Below are positions 44,822-56,109 of a DNA stretch of 64,000 bases, piece by piece. Position numbers and translations under genes: made by a program. Under the pieces are notes generated by a model. It was not told where the DNA came from. It did not search any database and worked only from the letters and a program-made list of their open reading frames with translations. Source of the DNA: Streptomyces blattellae. GTDB lineage: Bacteria > Actinomycetota > Actinomycetes > Streptomycetales > Streptomycetaceae. The stretch is from the NCBI RefSeq assembly GCF_009709555.1, contig NZ_WJBG01000127.1, forward strand, positions 214,642 through 278,641, given 5' to 3'. The first letter of the stretch is position 1; every line of letters starts with the position of its first letter.

Positions 44822-44848
44822 TCCGATCGCCAGAAAGAAGATGACACT

Positions 44849-46012
44849 GTGACCATCGAAGCGACCGCCACCGCGCAAGCCCTCCAGCGCCTGTCCGACG
44901 AGGGCGTCTCCATCTGGCTGGACGACCTGTCCCGCCAGCGGATCACCTCCGGCAACCTCGCCGAACTCATCGACAGCAGGCACGTGGTCGGCGTGACCAC
45001 CAATCCGTCGATCTTCCAGGCCGCGATCGGCTCGGGTGAGGGGTACGAGGAGCAGCTCGCCGATCTCGCCGCGCGGGGCGTCACGGTCGACGAGGCCGTA
45101 CGGATGATGACCACCGCCGACGTCCGCGCCGCCGCCGACATCCTGCGGCCGGTGTACGACGCGACCGGCGGACGGGACGGCCGGGTCTCCATCGAGGTCG
45201 ACCCGCGGCTGGCCCACCGCACCGAGGCGACCGTCGCCGAGGCCAAGCAGCTGGCCTGGCTGGTCGACCGGCCCAACGTGATGATCAAGATTCCGGCGAC
45301 GAAGGCCGGTCTCCCGGCGATCACCGAGGTCATCGGCCTCGGTATCAGTGTCAACGTCACGCTGATCTTCTCGCTGGAGCGGTACCGCGAGGTGATGGAC
45401 GCCTATCTGGCGGGTCTGGAGAAGGCCGCCGCGAAGGGCCTCGACCTCGCCGCCATCCACTCCGTGGCGTCCTTCTTCGTCTCCCGCGTCGACTCCGAGA
45501 TCGACAAGCGGCTGACGGTGCTGGGCACCGACGAGGCCCTCGCGCTGAAGGGCCGGGCGGCCCTCGCCAACGCGCGGCTCGCCTACGAGGCGTACGAGGA
45601 CGGGTTCGGCTCTGCCGGCGATCCGACACGCGGCGGGGAGCGCTGGACCGCCCTCGCCGGCGCCAGGGCCAACAAGCAGCGCCCGCTGTGGGCCTCGACC
45701 GGTGTGAAGGACCCGGCTTACAAGGACACCCTGTACGTCGACGAGCTGGTCGCGCCCGGCACCGTCAACACCATGCCGGAGGCGACCCTGATCGCCACCG
45801 CCGACCACGGCGAGATCACCGGCGACACGGTGAGCGGCGGCTACGCGCAGGCACGCGCCGATCTGGCCGCCGTGGAAACGCTCGGGGTGTCCTACGACGA
45901 GGTCGTGCAGCAGTTGGAGGACGAGGGCGTCGCCAAGTTCGAGGCGGCCTGGAACGACCTGCTGGCCACCGTCACCAAGTCGCTGGACAGCAAGGAGGCC
46001 GACGCGGAATGA
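44849..46012 (+). CDS. tal: Transaldolase
   Basis: 387 aa from GTG. Class I aldolase; the Schiff-base Lys lies in [38 protein letters not shown] ([13 protein letters not shown]) and [20 protein letters not shown] are typical. It transfers dihydroxyacetone units between C7 and C3 sugars. Stop overlaps the zwf start by 3 nt. Confidence 0.95.
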   Translation: MTIEATATAQALQRLSDEGVSIWLDDLSRQRITSGNLAELIDSRHVVGVTTNPSIFQAAIGSGEGYEEQLADLAARGVTVDEAVRMMTTADVRAAADILRPVYDATGGRDGRVSIEVDPRLAHRTEATVAEAKQLAWLVDRPNVMIKIPATKAGLPAITEVIGLGISVNVTLIFSLERYREVMDAYLAGLEKAAAKGLDLAAIHSVASFFVSRVDSEIDKRLTVLGTDEALALKGRAALANARLAYEAYEDGFGSAGDPTRGGERWTALAGARANKQRPLWASTGVKDPAYKDTLYVDELVAPGTVNTMPEATLIATADHGEITGDTVSGGYAQARADLAAVETLGVSYDEVVQQLEDEGVAKFEAAWNDLLATVTKSLDSKEADAE

Positions 46013-47559
46013 CCGAGGTTCCTGGCATCGAGACCGCCGGGTGGGACAACCCGCTCCGCGACGCCCGCGACCGGCGGCTGCCCCGCATCGCCGGTCCCTC
46101 GGGGCTCGTCATCTTCGGCGTCACCGGCGACCTGTCCCGCAAGAAGCTGATGCCGGCGGTGTACGACCTCGCCAACCGCGGCCTGCTGCCGCCGGGCTTC
46201 TCCCTCGTCGGCTTCGCCCGGCGGGACTGGGAGGACCAGGACTTCGCGCAGGTCGTACACGACTCGGTGCGCGCGCATGCGCGCACCGAGTTCCGCGAGG
46301 AGGTCTGGCAGCAGCTCGCCGAGGGCATGCGGTTCGTCCCCGGCGACTTCGACGACGACCAGGCGTTCAAGCAGCTTAGGTCCGCCGTCGACGAGTTGGA
46401 TGTCTCGCGGGGCACCAGCGGCAATTACGCCTTCTATCTCTCCGTACCGCCGAAGTTCTTCCCGAAGGTCGTCCGGCAGCTGAAGAAGCACGGGCTGGCG
46501 GATGCTCCTGAAGGCTCCTGGCGGCGTGCGGTGATCGAGAAGCCGTTCGGGCACGACCTCGCCAGCGCGCGTGAGCTGAACGCGATCGTGCACGACGTGT
46601 TCGAGCCGGACCAGGTCTTCCGCATCGATCACTACCTCGGCAAGGAGACCGTCCAGAACATCCTGGCGCTCCGCTTCGCCAACCAGATGTACGAGCCGAT
46701 CTGGAACCGGTCGTACGTCGACCACATCCAGATCACGATGGCCGAGGACATCGGCATCGGGGGGCGAGCCGGTTACTACGACGGCATCGGCGCCGCGCGT
46801 GACGTCATCCAGAACCACCTCCTGCAGCTGATGGCGCTCACCGCGATGGAGGAGCCCATCGCGTTCGACGCGGAATCGCTGCTCACCGAGAAGCTGAAGG
46901 TCCTGAAGTCCGTGCGGCTGCCGGAGAACCTGGGCGAGCACACCGTGCGGGCCCAGTACGCGGCGGGCTGGCAGGGCGGCGCGCAGGTGCCCGGGTACCT
47001 CCAGGAGGACGGCATCGACCCCGAGTCGGCGACCGACACCTACGCGGCGCTCAAGCTGGAGGTCGACAACCGGCGCTGGGCCGGCATCCCCTTTTACCTC
47101 CGCACCGGCAAGCGGCTGGGCCGCCGCGTCACCGAGATCGCGGTGGTCTTCAAGCGGGCGCCCCACTCGCCGTTCGACTCGACGGCCACCGAGGAACTCG
47201 GCCAGAACGCGATCGTCATCCGGGTCCAGCCGGACGAAGGCATGACCGTCCGGTTCGGTTCGAAGGTGCCGGGCACCTCGATGGAGATCCGGGACGTGTC
47301 GATGGACTTCGCGTACGGCGAGTCGTTCACGGAGTCCAGCCCGGAGGCGTACGAGCGGCTCATCCTCGACGTCCTTCTGGGCGATGCCAACCTGTTCCCC
47401 CGCCACCAGGAAGTGGAAGAGTCCTGGAAGATCCTCGACCCGATCGAGAAGTACTGGGCGAACCACGGCAGGCCCGCCCAGTACGCCTCGGGCGGCTGGG
47501 GACCCGGGGAAGCCGACGAGATGCTCGCACGAGACGGACGGAGCTGGCGCAGGCCATGA
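46009..47559 (+). CDS. zwf: Glucose-6-phosphate 1-dehydrogenase
   Basis: 516 aa. NADP-binding [21 protein letters not shown] and the active-site signature [13 protein letters not shown] with the catalytic His. Complete C-terminal beta+alpha domain. Overlaps tal and opcA by 4 nt each. Entry enzyme of the oxidative pentose phosphate pathway; actinobacterial forms depend on OpcA, encoded next. Confidence 0.96.
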   Translation: MTEVPGIETAGWDNPLRDARDRRLPRIAGPSGLVIFGVTGDLSRKKLMPAVYDLANRGLLPPGFSLVGFARRDWEDQDFAQVVHDSVRAHARTEFREEVWQQLAEGMRFVPGDFDDDQAFKQLRSAVDELDVSRGTSGNYAFYLSVPPKFFPKVVRQLKKHGLADAPEGSWRRAVIEKPFGHDLASARELNAIVHDVFEPDQVFRIDHYLGKETVQNILALRFANQMYEPIWNRSYVDHIQITMAEDIGIGGRAGYYDGIGAARDVIQNHLLQLMALTAMEEPIAFDAESLLTEKLKVLKSVRLPENLGEHTVRAQYAAGWQGGAQVPGYLQEDGIDPESATDTYAALKLEVDNRRWAGIPFYLRTGKRLGRRVTEIAVVFKRAPHSPFDSTATEELGQNAIVIRVQPDEGMTVRFGSKVPGTSMEIRDVSMDFAYGESFTESSPEAYERLILDVLLGDANLFPRHQEVEESWKILDPIEKYWANHGRPAQYASGGWGPGEADEMLARDGRSWRRP

Positions 47560-48485
47560 AGATCGACCTGACCGACACCACGGCAAGCAAGATCAACAAG
47601 GCGTTGGTGCAGGGCCGCCGCGCCATCGGCACACCGGCCGTGGGCATGGTCCTGACGATGGTCATCGTCACGGACGAGGAGAACGCCTACGACTCGATCA
47701 AGGCGGCCGAGGAGGCCTCGCACGAACACCCCGCGCGCACCCTGGTCGTCATCAAGCGGCACGCCCGCACCCCGCGCGACCGCACCAACTCCCGCCTCGA
47801 CGCCGAGGTCCGGGTGGGCGCCGACGCGGGCACCGGCGAGACGGTGGTCCTGCGGACGTACGGCGAGGTGTCCGACCACGCCGACTCCGTCGTCCTGCCG
47901 CTGCTGCTGCCGGACGCGCCGGTCGTGGTGTGGTGGCCGGCGGACGCGCCCGAGAACCCGGCGAAGGACCCGCTGGGCGCGCTGGCCCAGCGCCGGATCA
48001 CCGACCTGTACGCCGTGGACGACCCGCTCCAGGTACTGGAGAGCCGGGTCCGCTCCTACGCGCCCGGCGACACCGACCTCGCCTGGACCCGGCTGACCCC
48101 GTGGCGCTCGATGCTGGCCGCGGCCCTGGACCAGGCCCGGGTGGAGGTGACCTCGGCGGCCGTGGAGGCCGAGGCGGAGAACCCGGCGGCCGAGCTGCTG
48201 GCCCGCTGGCTTCAGGCCCGCCTCGACGTCACCGTCGACCGCGTCGTCACCGCGGGTCCGCTCGTCACGGCGGTCCGCCTGTCCACCGCGCGCGGCGAGA
48301 TCGTGATCGACCGTCCCGAGGGCCCGCTGGCCACGCTGTCCCTGCCCGGCCAGCCCGCACGCACTCTCGCGCTGAAGGTCCGCACCACCTCCGAACTCAT
48401 CGCCGAGGAACTGCGCCGCCTCGACGCGGACGAGATGTACGCCATCGCCCTGCGCGGCGAGGGAGGGACCCCCGCCCATGTCTGA
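47556..48485 (+). CDS. opcA: OpcA, glucose-6-phosphate dehydrogenase assembly protein
   Basis: 309 aa. Actinobacterial OpcA pattern: N-terminal [30 protein letters not shown], central [18 protein letters not shown] and [20 protein letters not shown]. It activates or stabilises Zwf. Overlaps zwf by 4 nt and pgi by 8 nt. Confidence 0.94.
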   Translation: MKIDLTDTTASKINKALVQGRRAIGTPAVGMVLTMVIVTDEENAYDSIKAAEEASHEHPARTLVVIKRHARTPRDRTNSRLDAEVRVGADAGTGETVVLRTYGEVSDHADSVVLPLLLPDAPVVVWWPADAPENPAKDPLGALAQRRITDLYAVDDPLQVLESRVRSYAPGDTDLAWTRLTPWRSMLAAALDQARVEVTSAAVEAEAENPAAELLARWLQARLDVTVDRVVTAGPLVTAVRLSTARGEIVIDRPEGPLATLSLPGQPARTLALKVRTTSELIAEELRRLDADEMYAIALRGEGGTPAHV

Positions 48486-50133
48486 CTTCCCCAAACCGGC
48501 CAGGCGGCCCGAGTGGACGGCCCTGGAGGACCACCGCGCGGACGCGCTGCGATGTCCCCGGCTGCGTGAGCTGTTCGCGGACGATCCCGGGCGCGCGGAG
48601 CGGTATGTGGTGCGCGTCGGCGATCTGCGCGTCGACTACTCCAAGCACCTGGTCACCGACGAGACGCTGGCCCTGCTCCAGGAACTCGCCGCCGCCACCG
48701 AGGTGCCGGGGCTGCGCGACGCCATGTTCCGCGGTGACCGCATCAACATCACCGAGGACCGCGCCGTGCTGCACACCGCGCTGCGCGCCCCGCGGGACGC
48801 GGTGATCGAGGTGGACGGCGAGAACGTCGTCCCGGGCGTGCACGCCGTCCTCGACAAGATGGCCGGCTTCGCGGACCGCGTCCGCTCGGGCGAGTGGACC
48901 GGCCACACCGGCCGCCGGATCCGCAATGTCGTCAACATCGGCATCGGCGGCTCCGACCTGGGCCCGGCCATGGCCTACGAGGCGCTGCGCCCGTACACCG
49001 CACGGGAGTTGACGTTCCGCTTCGTGTCGAACGTCGACGGCGCCGACCTGCACGAGGCCGTCCGCGACCTGGACCCGGCGGAGACGCTGTTCGTCGTGGC
49101 GTCCAAGACGTTCACCACGATCGAGACGATCACCAACGCCACCTCGGCGCGGTCCTGGCTGCTCGCCGGGCTGGGTGGCGACGACAAGGCGGTGGCCCGG
49201 CACTTCGTCGCGCTGTCGACGAACGCCCGGAACGTAAGCGAGTTCGGCATCGACCCGGACACCATGTTCGAGTTCTGGGACTGGGTCGGCGGACGCTACT
49301 CGTACGACTCGGCGATCGGGCTGTCCCTGATGATCGCCATCGGCCCGGACCGGTTCCGCGAGATGCTCGACGGCTTCCGCGTCGTCGACGAGCACTTCAG
49401 GAGCGCGCCCGCAGCGGCCAACGCCCCGCTGATCATGGGCCTGCTGGGCGTCTGGTACGGCAACTTCTTCGGGGCCGAGTCGCACGCGGTGCTGCCGTAC
49501 AGCCACTACCTGTCCAAGTTCACCGCCTACTTGCAGCAGCTCGACATGGAGTCCAACGGCAAGTCGGTGGACCGGGACGGGCACCCGGTGGGCTGGACCA
49601 CGGGTCCGGTGGTGTGGGGCACGCCCGGCACCAACGGGCAGCACGCCTACTACCAGCTGATCCACCAGGGCACCCGGCTCATACCGGCCGACCTGATCGG
49701 CTTCGCGCGGCCGGTCGCCGAGCTGAGCGACGAACTGAAGGCGCAGCACGACCTGTTGATGGCCAATTTGTTCGCCCAGGGTCAGGCGCTGGCCTTCGGC
49801 AAGACCGCGGACGAGGTGCGCGCGGAGGGCGTGCCCGAGGAGCAGGTGCCGCACCGCACCTTCCCCGGCAACCACCCGACCACGACGATCCTCGCCCCCG
49901 AGCTGACCCCGTCGGTCCTCGGCCAGCTGGTCGCGCTGTACGAGCACAAGGTGTTCGTGCAGGGCGCGATCTGGCACATCGACTCCTTCGACCAGTGGGG
50001 CGTCGAGCTGGGCAAGGTCCTCGCCAAACGGGTGCAGCCCGCCCTGACCGAAGGCGCCGCCGTCCCCGGTCTCGATCCCTCCACCGCCGCCCTCGTAGCC
50101 GCCTGCCGCGAACTCAAGGAAGAGAAGAACTGA
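48478..50133 (+). CDS. pgi: Glucose-6-phosphate isomerase
   Basis: 551 aa. Full-length PGI with [18 protein letters not shown], the SIS phosphate loop [31 protein letters not shown], the [12 protein letters not shown] signature and the catalytic [10 protein letters not shown] / Lys near [14 protein letters not shown]. Part of the operon (8-nt overlap with opcA, 2-bp gap to gnd). It can recycle fructose-6-P into the oxidative branch. Confidence 0.95.
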   Translation: MSDFPKPARRPEWTALEDHRADALRCPRLRELFADDPGRAERYVVRVGDLRVDYSKHLVTDETLALLQELAAATEVPGLRDAMFRGDRINITEDRAVLHTALRAPRDAVIEVDGENVVPGVHAVLDKMAGFADRVRSGEWTGHTGRRIRNVVNIGIGGSDLGPAMAYEALRPYTARELTFRFVSNVDGADLHEAVRDLDPAETLFVVASKTFTTIETITNATSARSWLLAGLGGDDKAVARHFVALSTNARNVSEFGIDPDTMFEFWDWVGGRYSYDSAIGLSLMIAIGPDRFREMLDGFRVVDEHFRSAPAAANAPLIMGLLGVWYGNFFGAESHAVLPYSHYLSKFTAYLQQLDMESNGKSVDRDGHPVGWTTGPVVWGTPGTNGQHAYYQLIHQGTRLIPADLIGFARPVAELSDELKAQHDLLMANLFAQGQALAFGKTADEVRAEGVPEEQVPHRTFPGNHPTTTILAPELTPSVLGQLVALYEHKVFVQGAIWHIDSFDQWGVELGKVLAKRVQPALTEGAAVPGLDPSTAALVAACRELKEEKN

Positions 50134-50135
50134 CC

Positions 50136-51032
50136 ATGGCACCGACGCAACCGATGCAACTGGGCCTCGTCGGCCTCGGCAAGATGGGCGGCAACATGCG
50201 CGAGCGGATCCGCCGCGCGGGCCACACCGTCGTCGGCTACGACCGCAACCCCGAGGTCTCCGACGTCAGCAGCCTGACCGAACTGGTCGAGCGGCTTCAA
50301 GCGCCGCGCATCGTCTGGGTGATGGTCCCGGCCGGCGCCCCCACCCAGTCCGTCGTCGACGAACTCGGCGGCCTTCTGCAGCCCGGCGACACCGTCGTCG
50401 ACGGCGGCAACTCCCGCTGGACCGACGACGAGAAGCACGCCGAGGAGCTGGGCGCCAAGGGCATCGGCTTCGTCGACGCCGGTGTCTCCGGCGGCGTGTG
50501 GGGCCTGGAGAACGGATACGCCCTGATGGTCGGCGGCGACAAGGAGCATGTCGACCGGCTCCAGCCGATCTTCGAGTCGCTCAAGCCTGAGGGCCCGTAC
50601 GGCTATGTCCACGCGGGCAAGGTGGGTGCGGGCCACTTCTCGAAGATGGTCCACAACGGCATCGAGTACGCCATGATGCAGGCCTACGCCGAAGGCTGGG
50701 AGCTGCTGGAGAAGGCCGACTCCGTGACGGATGTGCGCGAGGTCTTCCGGTCCTGGCAGCAGGGCACGGTCATCCGCTCCTGGCTGCTCGACCTCGCCGT
50801 CAACGCCCTCGACCAGGACGAGCACCTGGACAAGCTGCGCGGCTACGCGGAGGACTCCGGCGAGGGCCGCTGGACCGTGGAGGCCGCCATCGACAACTCG
50901 GTGCCGCTGCCCGCGATCACGGCGTCCCTCTTCGCCAGGTTCGCCTCTCGCCAGGACGACTCGCCGCAGATGAAGATGATCGCGGCGCTGCGCAACCAGT
51001 TCGGCGGCCACGCCGTCGAGTCGAAGGAGTAG
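50136..51032 (+). CDS. gnd: 6-phosphogluconate dehydrogenase, decarboxylating (short form)
   Basis: 298 aa, the short (~300 aa) GntZ/GndA-like type and not the ~470-aa enzyme. NAD(P) motif GLVGLGKMGGNM; substrate motifs VDAGVSGGVWGLENGYALMVGG and GAGHFSKMVHNGIEYAMMQAYAEG with the catalytic Lys. Short forms often prefer NAD+. Last gene of the pentose-phosphate operon. Confidence 0.93.
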   Translation: MAPTQPMQLGLVGLGKMGGNMRERIRRAGHTVVGYDRNPEVSDVSSLTELVERLQAPRIVWVMVPAGAPTQSVVDELGGLLQPGDTVVDGGNSRWTDDEKHAEELGAKGIGFVDAGVSGGVWGLENGYALMVGGDKEHVDRLQPIFESLKPEGPYGYVHAGKVGAGHFSKMVHNGIEYAMMQAYAEGWELLEKADSVTDVREVFRSWQQGTVIRSWLLDLAVNALDQDEHLDKLRGYAEDSGEGRWTVEAAIDNSVPLPAITASLFARFASRQDDSPQMKMIAALRNQFGGHAVESKE

Positions 51033-51108
51033 CGGGCCGTGGCGGACCCGGAACGTCCGGTCATAGCCGGTTGACACCGGGAAAGCGGGCCCGCCAGAGT
51101 CGTGGCCG

Positions 51109-52551
51109 ATGGAGATCAACGATCTGACACCGGCCGAACAGCGCGTCTGGCGGGCCTTCGCTACGGGAACGACCGTGGATTTCCGCCCGGAGGGGGCGGA
51201 GGACGGCCCGGAACGGACCGTCCGCGCGTCCGTGTTGCGGGCGCTCCTCCTCAACGGCCCCCGGGAGCAAGGGGAAGTGGCGGCCCTGAAGGTGCTCGGG
51301 GCCCGGATCACCGGTGTACTGGACCTGCGCTTCGCGACGGTCGACAGCGTGGTGCGCCTCGGCTATTGCAGCTTCGACGAAGCCCCTCGCCTGGCCGGTG
51401 CCCAGCTCAACTACCTCAGCCTGCGCGGCTCCGTGCTGCCCGGCCTGGCGGCCGCGCGGAGCAGGATCGACGGCAGCGTGACACTGACCCGCTGCCGGAT
51501 CGGTGGGCCGGTGCGGCTCGACGGCGCGCAGATCTCCGGTGCGCTGTACCTGGACGAGGCGGAAGTCACCGCCACTGACACGACGGAGCCGGTGCTCCAG
51601 CTCAACCAGGTCACCGTCGACGACGACCTCTGCGCCCGCCGCCTGCGCACCCAGGGCATGATCCGGCTCGACGGCGCCACCGTGGCGGGCTCGCTCGACC
51701 TGGAGGACGCGGAACTGCGCAACCCCGGCGGCTCGGCCCTCAGCGCCGAGGCCCTAGAAGTCGGCGCCAATGTCCTCGGCAGACGCCTGAGCGCGCAGGG
51801 GCGTATCGACATGCGCGGCGCTCGCATACCCGGCCGGCTGGACCTGCTGAGCAGCACGCTGTCCAACCCCGGTGGTACCGCGATGCGGGCGAGCAGCTGT
51901 GTCATCGGCGAGGTGTGGTTGCGCAGGGGGCCGCAGATCGAGGGCATGCTCAACCTGCGCCGCTCGCAGATAGAGCACCTCAACCTGGCGCCGGAGATGC
52001 TCCCGGACCAGGTCCGCATCCTCGACCTCACCTACACCTCGCTCACCCCGCATGTGCCGCCCGAGCAGCGGCTGCCCATGCTGGAGCGGGACGAGGGCAG
52101 GTTCGACCCGCACGGCTACGAGCAGTTGACCGCCTCCTACCGCCGCACCGGCGACGACCACGCCGCCCGCCTGGTCCAGCTCGCCAAGCAGCGCCGGCAC
52201 CGCACCACCCTGCCCTGGTACGGCCGGCTGTGGGGGCAGGTCCAGGACGCCACCGTCGGCTACGGTTTCCGGCCGATGCGCGCGCTGGGCTGGCTGCTGT
52301 CCCTGCTCGCCATCGGCTCCGTCGCGTTCGCGCTGCACACGCCGCCGGCGCTGAAGGCGGACGAGGCACCGCGGTTCAATGCGGTCTTCTACACCCTGGA
52401 CCTGCTGCTGCCGGTGATCTCCTTCGGCCAGGAGGCGGCCTTCGCGCCGGAAGGCCGGCAGCAGGCCCTGGCGTACGCCCTCGTCCTCCTCGGCTGGCTC
52501 CTGGCCACCACGGTCGTCGCCGGCGTCACCCGCACCGTCAACCGCCAGTGA
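51109..52551 (+). CDS. Membrane protein with pentapeptide-like repeat region
   Basis: 480 aa. Residues ~60-310 consist of irregular beta-helix-like repeats (LKVLGARITGVLDLRF, AQISGALYLDEAEV, GATVAGSLDLEDAEL, GARIPGRLDLLSSTL) resembling degenerate pentapeptide repeats. Then a basic segment (LAKQRRHRTTLPWYGRLWG) and two C-terminal membrane helices (ALGWLLSLLAIGSVAFAL, ALAYALVLLGWLLATTVVAG). No catalytic motif. Probably cytoplasmic-facing and anchored at the C-terminus. Function unknown. Confidence 0.75.
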   Translation: MEINDLTPAEQRVWRAFATGTTVDFRPEGAEDGPERTVRASVLRALLLNGPREQGEVAALKVLGARITGVLDLRFATVDSVVRLGYCSFDEAPRLAGAQLNYLSLRGSVLPGLAAARSRIDGSVTLTRCRIGGPVRLDGAQISGALYLDEAEVTATDTTEPVLQLNQVTVDDDLCARRLRTQGMIRLDGATVAGSLDLEDAELRNPGGSALSAEALEVGANVLGRRLSAQGRIDMRGARIPGRLDLLSSTLSNPGGTAMRASSCVIGEVWLRRGPQIEGMLNLRRSQIEHLNLAPEMLPDQVRILDLTYTSLTPHVPPEQRLPMLERDEGRFDPHGYEQLTASYRRTGDDHAARLVQLAKQRRHRTTLPWYGRLWGQVQDATVGYGFRPMRALGWLLSLLAIGSVAFALHTPPALKADEAPRFNAVFYTLDLLLPVISFGQEAAFAPEGRQQALAYALVLLGWLLATTVVAGVTRTVNRQ

Positions 52552-52774
52552 CCGCCCGCGCGGTGTGCGGCGTGCTGCGCGGGCGCGGGCACCTCCCGGC
52601 CGGTGATACGGCGGACCAGTCCGCCGGCCGACTCCCGGGCCCGCCTTTCACCCCAGCGGCATGGGGACGGCACATCAACGCCCTGACCTCGCTCCCTCCA
52701 GGGCGCTGATCACGAGGGTGGCGAGCGGCTCGGCACGCCCCTCCGCCACCCCCATGCCGACCAGCGCCTCCGCG

Positions 52775-52995
52775 ACCGGCCGGATCCAGGTGGCGGAGGC
52801 GGTGGAGCGGGTACGGCCGCTGCTCGCACCCATGTGCCACACGGCCTTCGTCTGCGGACCCGCCCCGAACGCCCTGCTGATGAAGCTGTCCGTGAACCCC
52901 TTCCTGATCACCCTGGTGACCGGCTTCACCGAGGCGTGCCACTTCGGTGCGCGGCGCTGCCGAACCGCGGCTGACTTCGCCGAGCCGGCTCAGGC
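52775..52995 (+). pseudogene. Fragment of an NAD(P)-dependent beta-hydroxyacid dehydrogenase
   Basis: One frame reads [40 protein letters not shown] and [10 protein letters not shown]. This matches the central linker helix of 6PGDH/hydroxyisobutyrate-type dehydrogenases (K in MKL is the catalytic Lys position). No nucleotide fold precedes it and no C-terminal domain follows; it runs into the convergent PPOX gene. A relic. Confidence 0.45.
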
Positions 52996-53430
52996 CCGGC
53001 GGGGAATGCCGTAGGCCCGCGCCACCTTCAGGCGCAGCACCAGCCGCCCGTCGCGGACCATCGCGGCCCGGTAGTCGTCCCAGTCGGGATGCTCGCCCCT
53101 GACGTCGCGGTAGAGCCGGACCAGCTCCTCGACCGTCTCGTCGTACGGGTGCTTCGCGACGGGCGAGAGGTCGGCCGTGCCCTCGGCGACGGTGTAGGCC
53201 CAGGCGTCGGGGGTGGTCACGTGGTACGACGCCCTGGGGTCCCGGCGCAGATTGCGCGTCTTGGCGCGGTCGTCCGTGATCGAGACCCGAATGATCCGCT
53301 CGCCCGGGTAGTAGGCGTGGTTGACGTTCGACAGCTGGGGCCGTCCGTCGCGCTTGAGGGTGACCAGCACTCCGGCCCTGGTCTCGGAGAGCAGCGCCAG
53401 CAGAGCGTCCTGAGACGAGTCGTGAGTCAT
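52990..53430 (-). CDS. PPOX-class F420-dependent oxidoreductase
   Basis: 146 aa starting [14 protein letters not shown]. Split-barrel flavin/F420 fold: [57 protein letters not shown]. Matches the Rv1155-like PPOX class found in F420-producing actinobacteria. Substrate unknown; candidates include biliverdin-type or redox-defence substrates. Confidence 0.88.
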   Translation of the reverse strand: MTHDSSQDALLALLSETRAGVLVTLKRDGRPQLSNVNHAYYPGERIIRVSITDDRAKTRNLRRDPRASYHVTTPDAWAYTVAEGTADLSPVAKHPYDETVEELVRLYRDVRGEHPDWDDYRAAMVRDGRLVLRLKVARAYGIPRRA

Positions 53431-53637
53431 GTCTGGATCAACCGGTGCGGGGGCTTTTCGCATTCCCCGGCGACGGACCGCACCCGTGCACGGCGTTGTC
53501 TGTGCTTTCCGCCACGTCGGCCGTCGATCGTGCCTGTCCGAACGACCGGAAACGCGTTCCTACGCGACCATGGGATCCGAGGGCGTTGCGGCTGGGTATG
53601 CCGGACCGCACCTCGACGAAAGCGACGGAGGACACCG

Positions 53638-54864
53638 ATGGCACTGCTGCGACAAGAGGCCGAACCCGACGAGGTGGGGCTGGACCCGAAGGCGCTGGAC
53701 CGCCTCGACCAGTACTTCGCCCACTACGTCGACGAGGGGCGGCTGCCCGGCTGCCTGGTGGCCGTCTCGCGCGGCGGACACGTCGCCCATCTGACCACGC
53801 ACGGCCGGCGTGACATCGCGGCAGGACTGCCCGTCGAGGCGGACACGCTGTGGCGGATCTACTCCATGACCAAGCCGGTCACCGCGGTCGCCGCGCTGCT
53901 GCTGATGGAGGAGGGCAAGCTGTCGCTGGACGACCCGGTCGCCGCGCACCTGCCGGTCTTCGCCGGCGTCGAGGTGTACGACAGCGGCTCCGGCGCCGAC
54001 GTCACCACGCGCCCGGCCGCCGGGCCGATGCTGATCCGGCATCTGCTCACCCACACCGCGGGCCTGACCTTCGCCTTCTACCACTCCCACCCCGTCGACG
54101 CCCTCTACCGCGAGGCCAACCTGGAGTCGGCGGTTCCGCCGGGTGCGAACCTGGCCGAGACGATCGACGTGTACGCGAGCCTGCCGCTGCAGTTCGAGCC
54201 GGGCACGCAGTGGAACTATTCGGTGGCGTCGAACGTGCTGGGCCGGGTCATCGAGGTCGCGTCCGGGCAGTCCCTGGACGAGTTCTTCCAGGAGCGCGTC
54301 TTCCGGCCGCTCGGGATGCCCGACGCCGGGTTCCAGGTCTCGGCCGAACAGGCGGGCAGGCTGGCCGAGTTGTACGGCGAGACCGAGGGCGGCGGCATCG
54401 AGCCGATCCCCGGGCTGCCGCTGCACGGCCGGCCCAGGTTTTTGTCCGGCAGCGGCGGCTTGGTGACCGGCGCGTACGACATGCACCGCTTCATGGAGAT
54501 GCTGCGGCGCCGCGGCGAACTCGACGGCGTCCGCCTGCTCGCCCCCGAGACCGTGGACCTGATGACCTCCAACCACCTTCCCGGCGGCGCCGATCTGCGC
54601 TCCTTCGGCGCTCCCCCGCACAGAGAGCCCGGCAACGAGGGCGTCGGCTTCGGCTTCGGTGTCTCCGTGGTGATCGACCCGGCCCGGACGCTCGCGCCCT
54701 CGGGGCTGGGCACCTACGGCTGGAGCGGAGTAGCGACGACGACGTTCTTCGTCGACCCGGGCCGCGATCTGACCGTGCAGTTCATGACCCAGGTGCGGCC
54801 CCGGACCTCGCACACGATGTTCCCGGACCTCAAGCGGCTCGTGTACGAGGCCGTCACCGACTGA
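53638..54864 (+). CDS. Serine hydrolase (class C beta-lactamase/esterase family)
   Basis: 408 aa. ATG with GGAGG 6 nt upstream. SxxK motif in IYSMTKPVTAVAALLL, Tyr motif in WNYSVASNVLGRVIEVA, and an HxG-like third motif near YGWSGVATTTFFVDP. No signal peptide, so it is probably a cytoplasmic esterase of the EstB/beta-lactamase-related group, not a resistance enzyme. Its 3' end abuts the convergent pseudogene. Confidence 0.87.
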   Translation: MALLRQEAEPDEVGLDPKALDRLDQYFAHYVDEGRLPGCLVAVSRGGHVAHLTTHGRRDIAAGLPVEADTLWRIYSMTKPVTAVAALLLMEEGKLSLDDPVAAHLPVFAGVEVYDSGSGADVTTRPAAGPMLIRHLLTHTAGLTFAFYHSHPVDALYREANLESAVPPGANLAETIDVYASLPLQFEPGTQWNYSVASNVLGRVIEVASGQSLDEFFQERVFRPLGMPDAGFQVSAEQAGRLAELYGETEGGGIEPIPGLPLHGRPRFLSGSGGLVTGAYDMHRFMEMLRRRGELDGVRLLAPETVDLMTSNHLPGGADLRSFGAPPHREPGNEGVGFGFGVSVVIDPARTLAPSGLGTYGWSGVATTTFFVDPGRDLTVQFMTQVRPRTSHTMFPDLKRLVYEAVTD

Positions 54865-55979
54865 TCAGCTCAGCGTGAACTCGACGCCGTCCCGGGCGAG
54901 TTCGTCCAGCCACTCCCGCGAGCGCGCCGCGGTCCCGGCGGCGCGGCTCAGGCCCGGTGGCAGGGAGCCGTCCAGGATGTGCCGGACACCGAGCGCGAGG
55001 GTGCGGGAGACACAGCGGGCCATCGCGCTCTCCTCCGCGTCGCCGGTCAGGTCCAGGAGGTAGCCGCCGGACCACTGGTTCACCTCCAGCGACACCGCGA
55101 GCACCACCCGGTCCCGGTCCGCCTCGGTGGTCGGGTACGTGGCCGCCAACTCCTGTGCCAGGGCGGCGATCCGGCCGTCGTCGCCCGCCTTCAGCTCTTC
55201 GAACACGGCGTCCCAGGCCCGCAGCCAGCCGGCCAGACGCAGCGTGCCGCGGACGAAGGCCTGCGGTTTCCAGGCGGGCGGCAGTCCGTACTGCTCCATG
55301 AAGGGCAGGCTGTCGCGGTTGGGGTAGGCCTCGAAGGTCTCACCGTCGACGACATGCTCCCGGGTCGCCTCCCAGGGCCGGTCGGCGACGGTCTGCGCGC
55401 CGTCCTCGATGTAACGGGCCGGTGAGCGCAGGGCGCCCAGGACCCCCGCGGGCGCCCAGCTGAAGCGGTACCTGAAGTCGTTCGGGACCGCGGGGACGCC
55501 GCCGCAGTACGAGGTGAGGCGGTACGAGGCCGCCGTGTCGGCGCCGATCTCCGCCCGGGCGCGGGCGACAAGGCTGTGCGCGAACAGGTGGTCGATGCCG
55601 GGGTCGAGACCGGCCTCGGTGAGCACGACCAGCCCCGCCCCCGTCGCCGCGGGCACCTGATCGAGGACCGCCTCCGACACATAACTGGAGCAGGCGAAAT
55701 GCGCCCTCCCCCGCAGCCGACCCGGTGCAGTCCGCTGTCGTATCCGGCCTCCTCGCGGAAACGGCCGAAGGCCTCCAGGCTGCGGGCGCCGAGCTGGATG
55801 TTGAGTTCGTCGGAGAACTGCGCCCGCACACCGCCCGCCGCCTCGGACGTGGATCCGGCCCCCAGCTCGTCCCGTTCCACCAGGACGACGTCCCGTACGC
55901 CGGCGCGGGCGAGGTGGTAGGCGATGCTCGTGCCCATGACCCCGCCGCCGATGACGACGACCCGAGCCTGCAGCTTCAC
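54865..55979 (-). pseudogene. Chimeric remnant: 5' end of a DAO-type FAD oxidoreductase joined to 3' part of a saccharopine-dehydrogenase-like gene
   Basis: From 55979 the first ~85 codons encode an FAD-binding N-terminus (VVVIGGGVMGTSIAYHLARAG, GAGSTSEAAGGVRAQF). At about 55700-55720 similarity switches, in a different frame, to a saccharopine dehydrogenase-like protein (FACSSYVSEAVLDQVPAATG, LTEAGLDPGIDHLFAH) that continues intact to 54865. The second part lacks its NAD(P)-binding N-terminus and the first lacks its catalytic half. A deletion within a G-rich tract best explains this. The 271-aa C-terminal part could still be translated from an internal GTG at 55680. Confidence 0.7.
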
Positions 55980-56109
55980 GTGTGTGCCTCCTCGGCGGCG
56001 TCGATCACGGCCGGGCGGCGCCGCCGGGCAGACGCCCCACCCGGTCCCCGGAGAGGAAGAGGACGTCGTCGGTCATTCCCTCTTCCTGTCCGGACCGGCG
56101 CCACGGCAG

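Noticed and set aside
45688..46008. N-terminal extension of zwf into tal
   Set aside because: An open frame only. The ATG at 46009 gives the normal Zwf N-terminus and a 4-nt operon overlap.
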